From: Cephaloticoccus sp.
GTDB taxonomy: Bacteria > Verrucomicrobiota > Verrucomicrobiia > Opitutales > Opitutaceae
Direction: 5' to 3'
DNA: 64,000 nt
Assembly (NCBI GenBank): GCA_030833445.1
Contig: JAURHD010000002.1
Location: 62,001 to 126,000 of the forward strand
The position numbers were made by a program, and so were the translations under genes. The notes below the pieces were generated by a model. That model was not told the origin of the DNA, searched no databases, and saw nothing but the letters and a program-made list of their open reading frames with translations. This document shows positions 63,860-64,000 of this stretch, one piece after another; position 1 is the stretch's first letter, and each line of letters opens with the position of its first letter.

Positions 63860-64000
63860 ATGACTGGACTAGATTGGCTGATCATTGCCGGCTATTTCGC
63901 CTTGCTCGTTGTCATTGTCTGGTGGTCTTCCCGCAAGACCGACACCACGGCGGATTATTTTCTCGCCGGTCGCAACCTGAGCTGGTTCGTCGTCGGCTGT
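63860..64000 (+). CDS. Sodium/solute symporter (SSS family), N-terminal fragment
   Basis: The first 47 residues (MTGLDWLIIAGYFALLVVIV then WWSSRKTDTTADYFLAGRNL...) show the first TM and the typical T-x-x-D-Y-F-L-A-G-R segment of SLC5/SSS transporters. The gene runs off the right edge, so substrate and length are unknown. It is close behind the tRNA-Ser gene; read-through transcription from the tRNA promoter is possible. Confidence 0.88.
   Translation, partial: MTGLDWLIIAGYFALLVVIVWWSSRKTDTTADYFLAGRNLSWFVVGC

Noticed and set aside
1-64000. Prophage, integrative element or insertion sequence
   Set aside because: No integrase, transposase, phage structural or tail protein, or paired direct-repeat ends were seen.

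Overview
The window looks like chromosomal DNA of a GC-rich Gram-negative bacterium, most likely a Verrucomicrobiota of the Opitutales/Opitutaceae type. The basis is gene content and protein style: a zwf-opcA pair, a GAF-type PilB/GspE ATPase, an AsmA-like protein, a RND pump with an outer-membrane channel, CcsA/ResB cytochrome c maturation, carbohydrate-active beta-propeller proteins, and many genes without a clear Shine-Dalgarno. The placement is inference; no rRNA gene is present. I see no prophage, integrase, insertion sequence or CRISPR array.

Left part (1-20972): truncated acnA, a BCP-like peroxiredoxin, tyrS, a VOC protein, an SGNH hydrolase with a second degenerate SGNH-like half, zwf-opcA, yraN, a PilB/GspE ATPase, a membrane-anchored TPR gene broken by one in-frame amber codon, smc with an acidic insert carrying a heptanucleotide repeat, a DHA2-type MFS exporter, a small lipoprotein and a secreted von Willebrand A protein with a degenerate metal site. 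Middle-left (21202-29702): a carbon-metabolism stretch (GlcD-like flavin oxidase, PfkB-type sugar kinase, GH32/43-like propeller protein, PhyH dioxygenase, sialidase-like protein) and an acyltransferase/acyl-CoA synthetase fusion.

29764-31939 is the most accessory-looking stretch. It holds an AAA-type ABC/OLD-like ATPase and a downstream small protein with TOPRIM-like acidic motifs, separated by a REP-like paired hairpin, with a small two-TM protein upstream in AT-rich DNA. I propose the pair as a candidate two-gene nuclease/ATPase (possibly antiphage) system. This is a hypothesis only.

Right part (32079-64000): an AsmA-like protein, a marR-adaptor-RND-TolC operon with a palindromic operator over its likely promoter, transketolase, an rpsP / trmD-rplS cluster without rimM, ychF, a secreted S26-like peptidase, a coherent pyroglutamate-salvage operon (pxpB-pxpC-pxpA-pcp), a lipoprotein-resB-ccsA operon, recN, tRNA-Val, the translation/RNA operon nusA-infB-rbfA-nrnA-truB-ribF, a DUF2851 protein, tRNA-Ser and the start of a sodium/solute symporter. 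Several operons are stitched by 1-4 base start/stop overlaps. All intergenic gaps are under about 300 bases; those with visible structure are listed as features.
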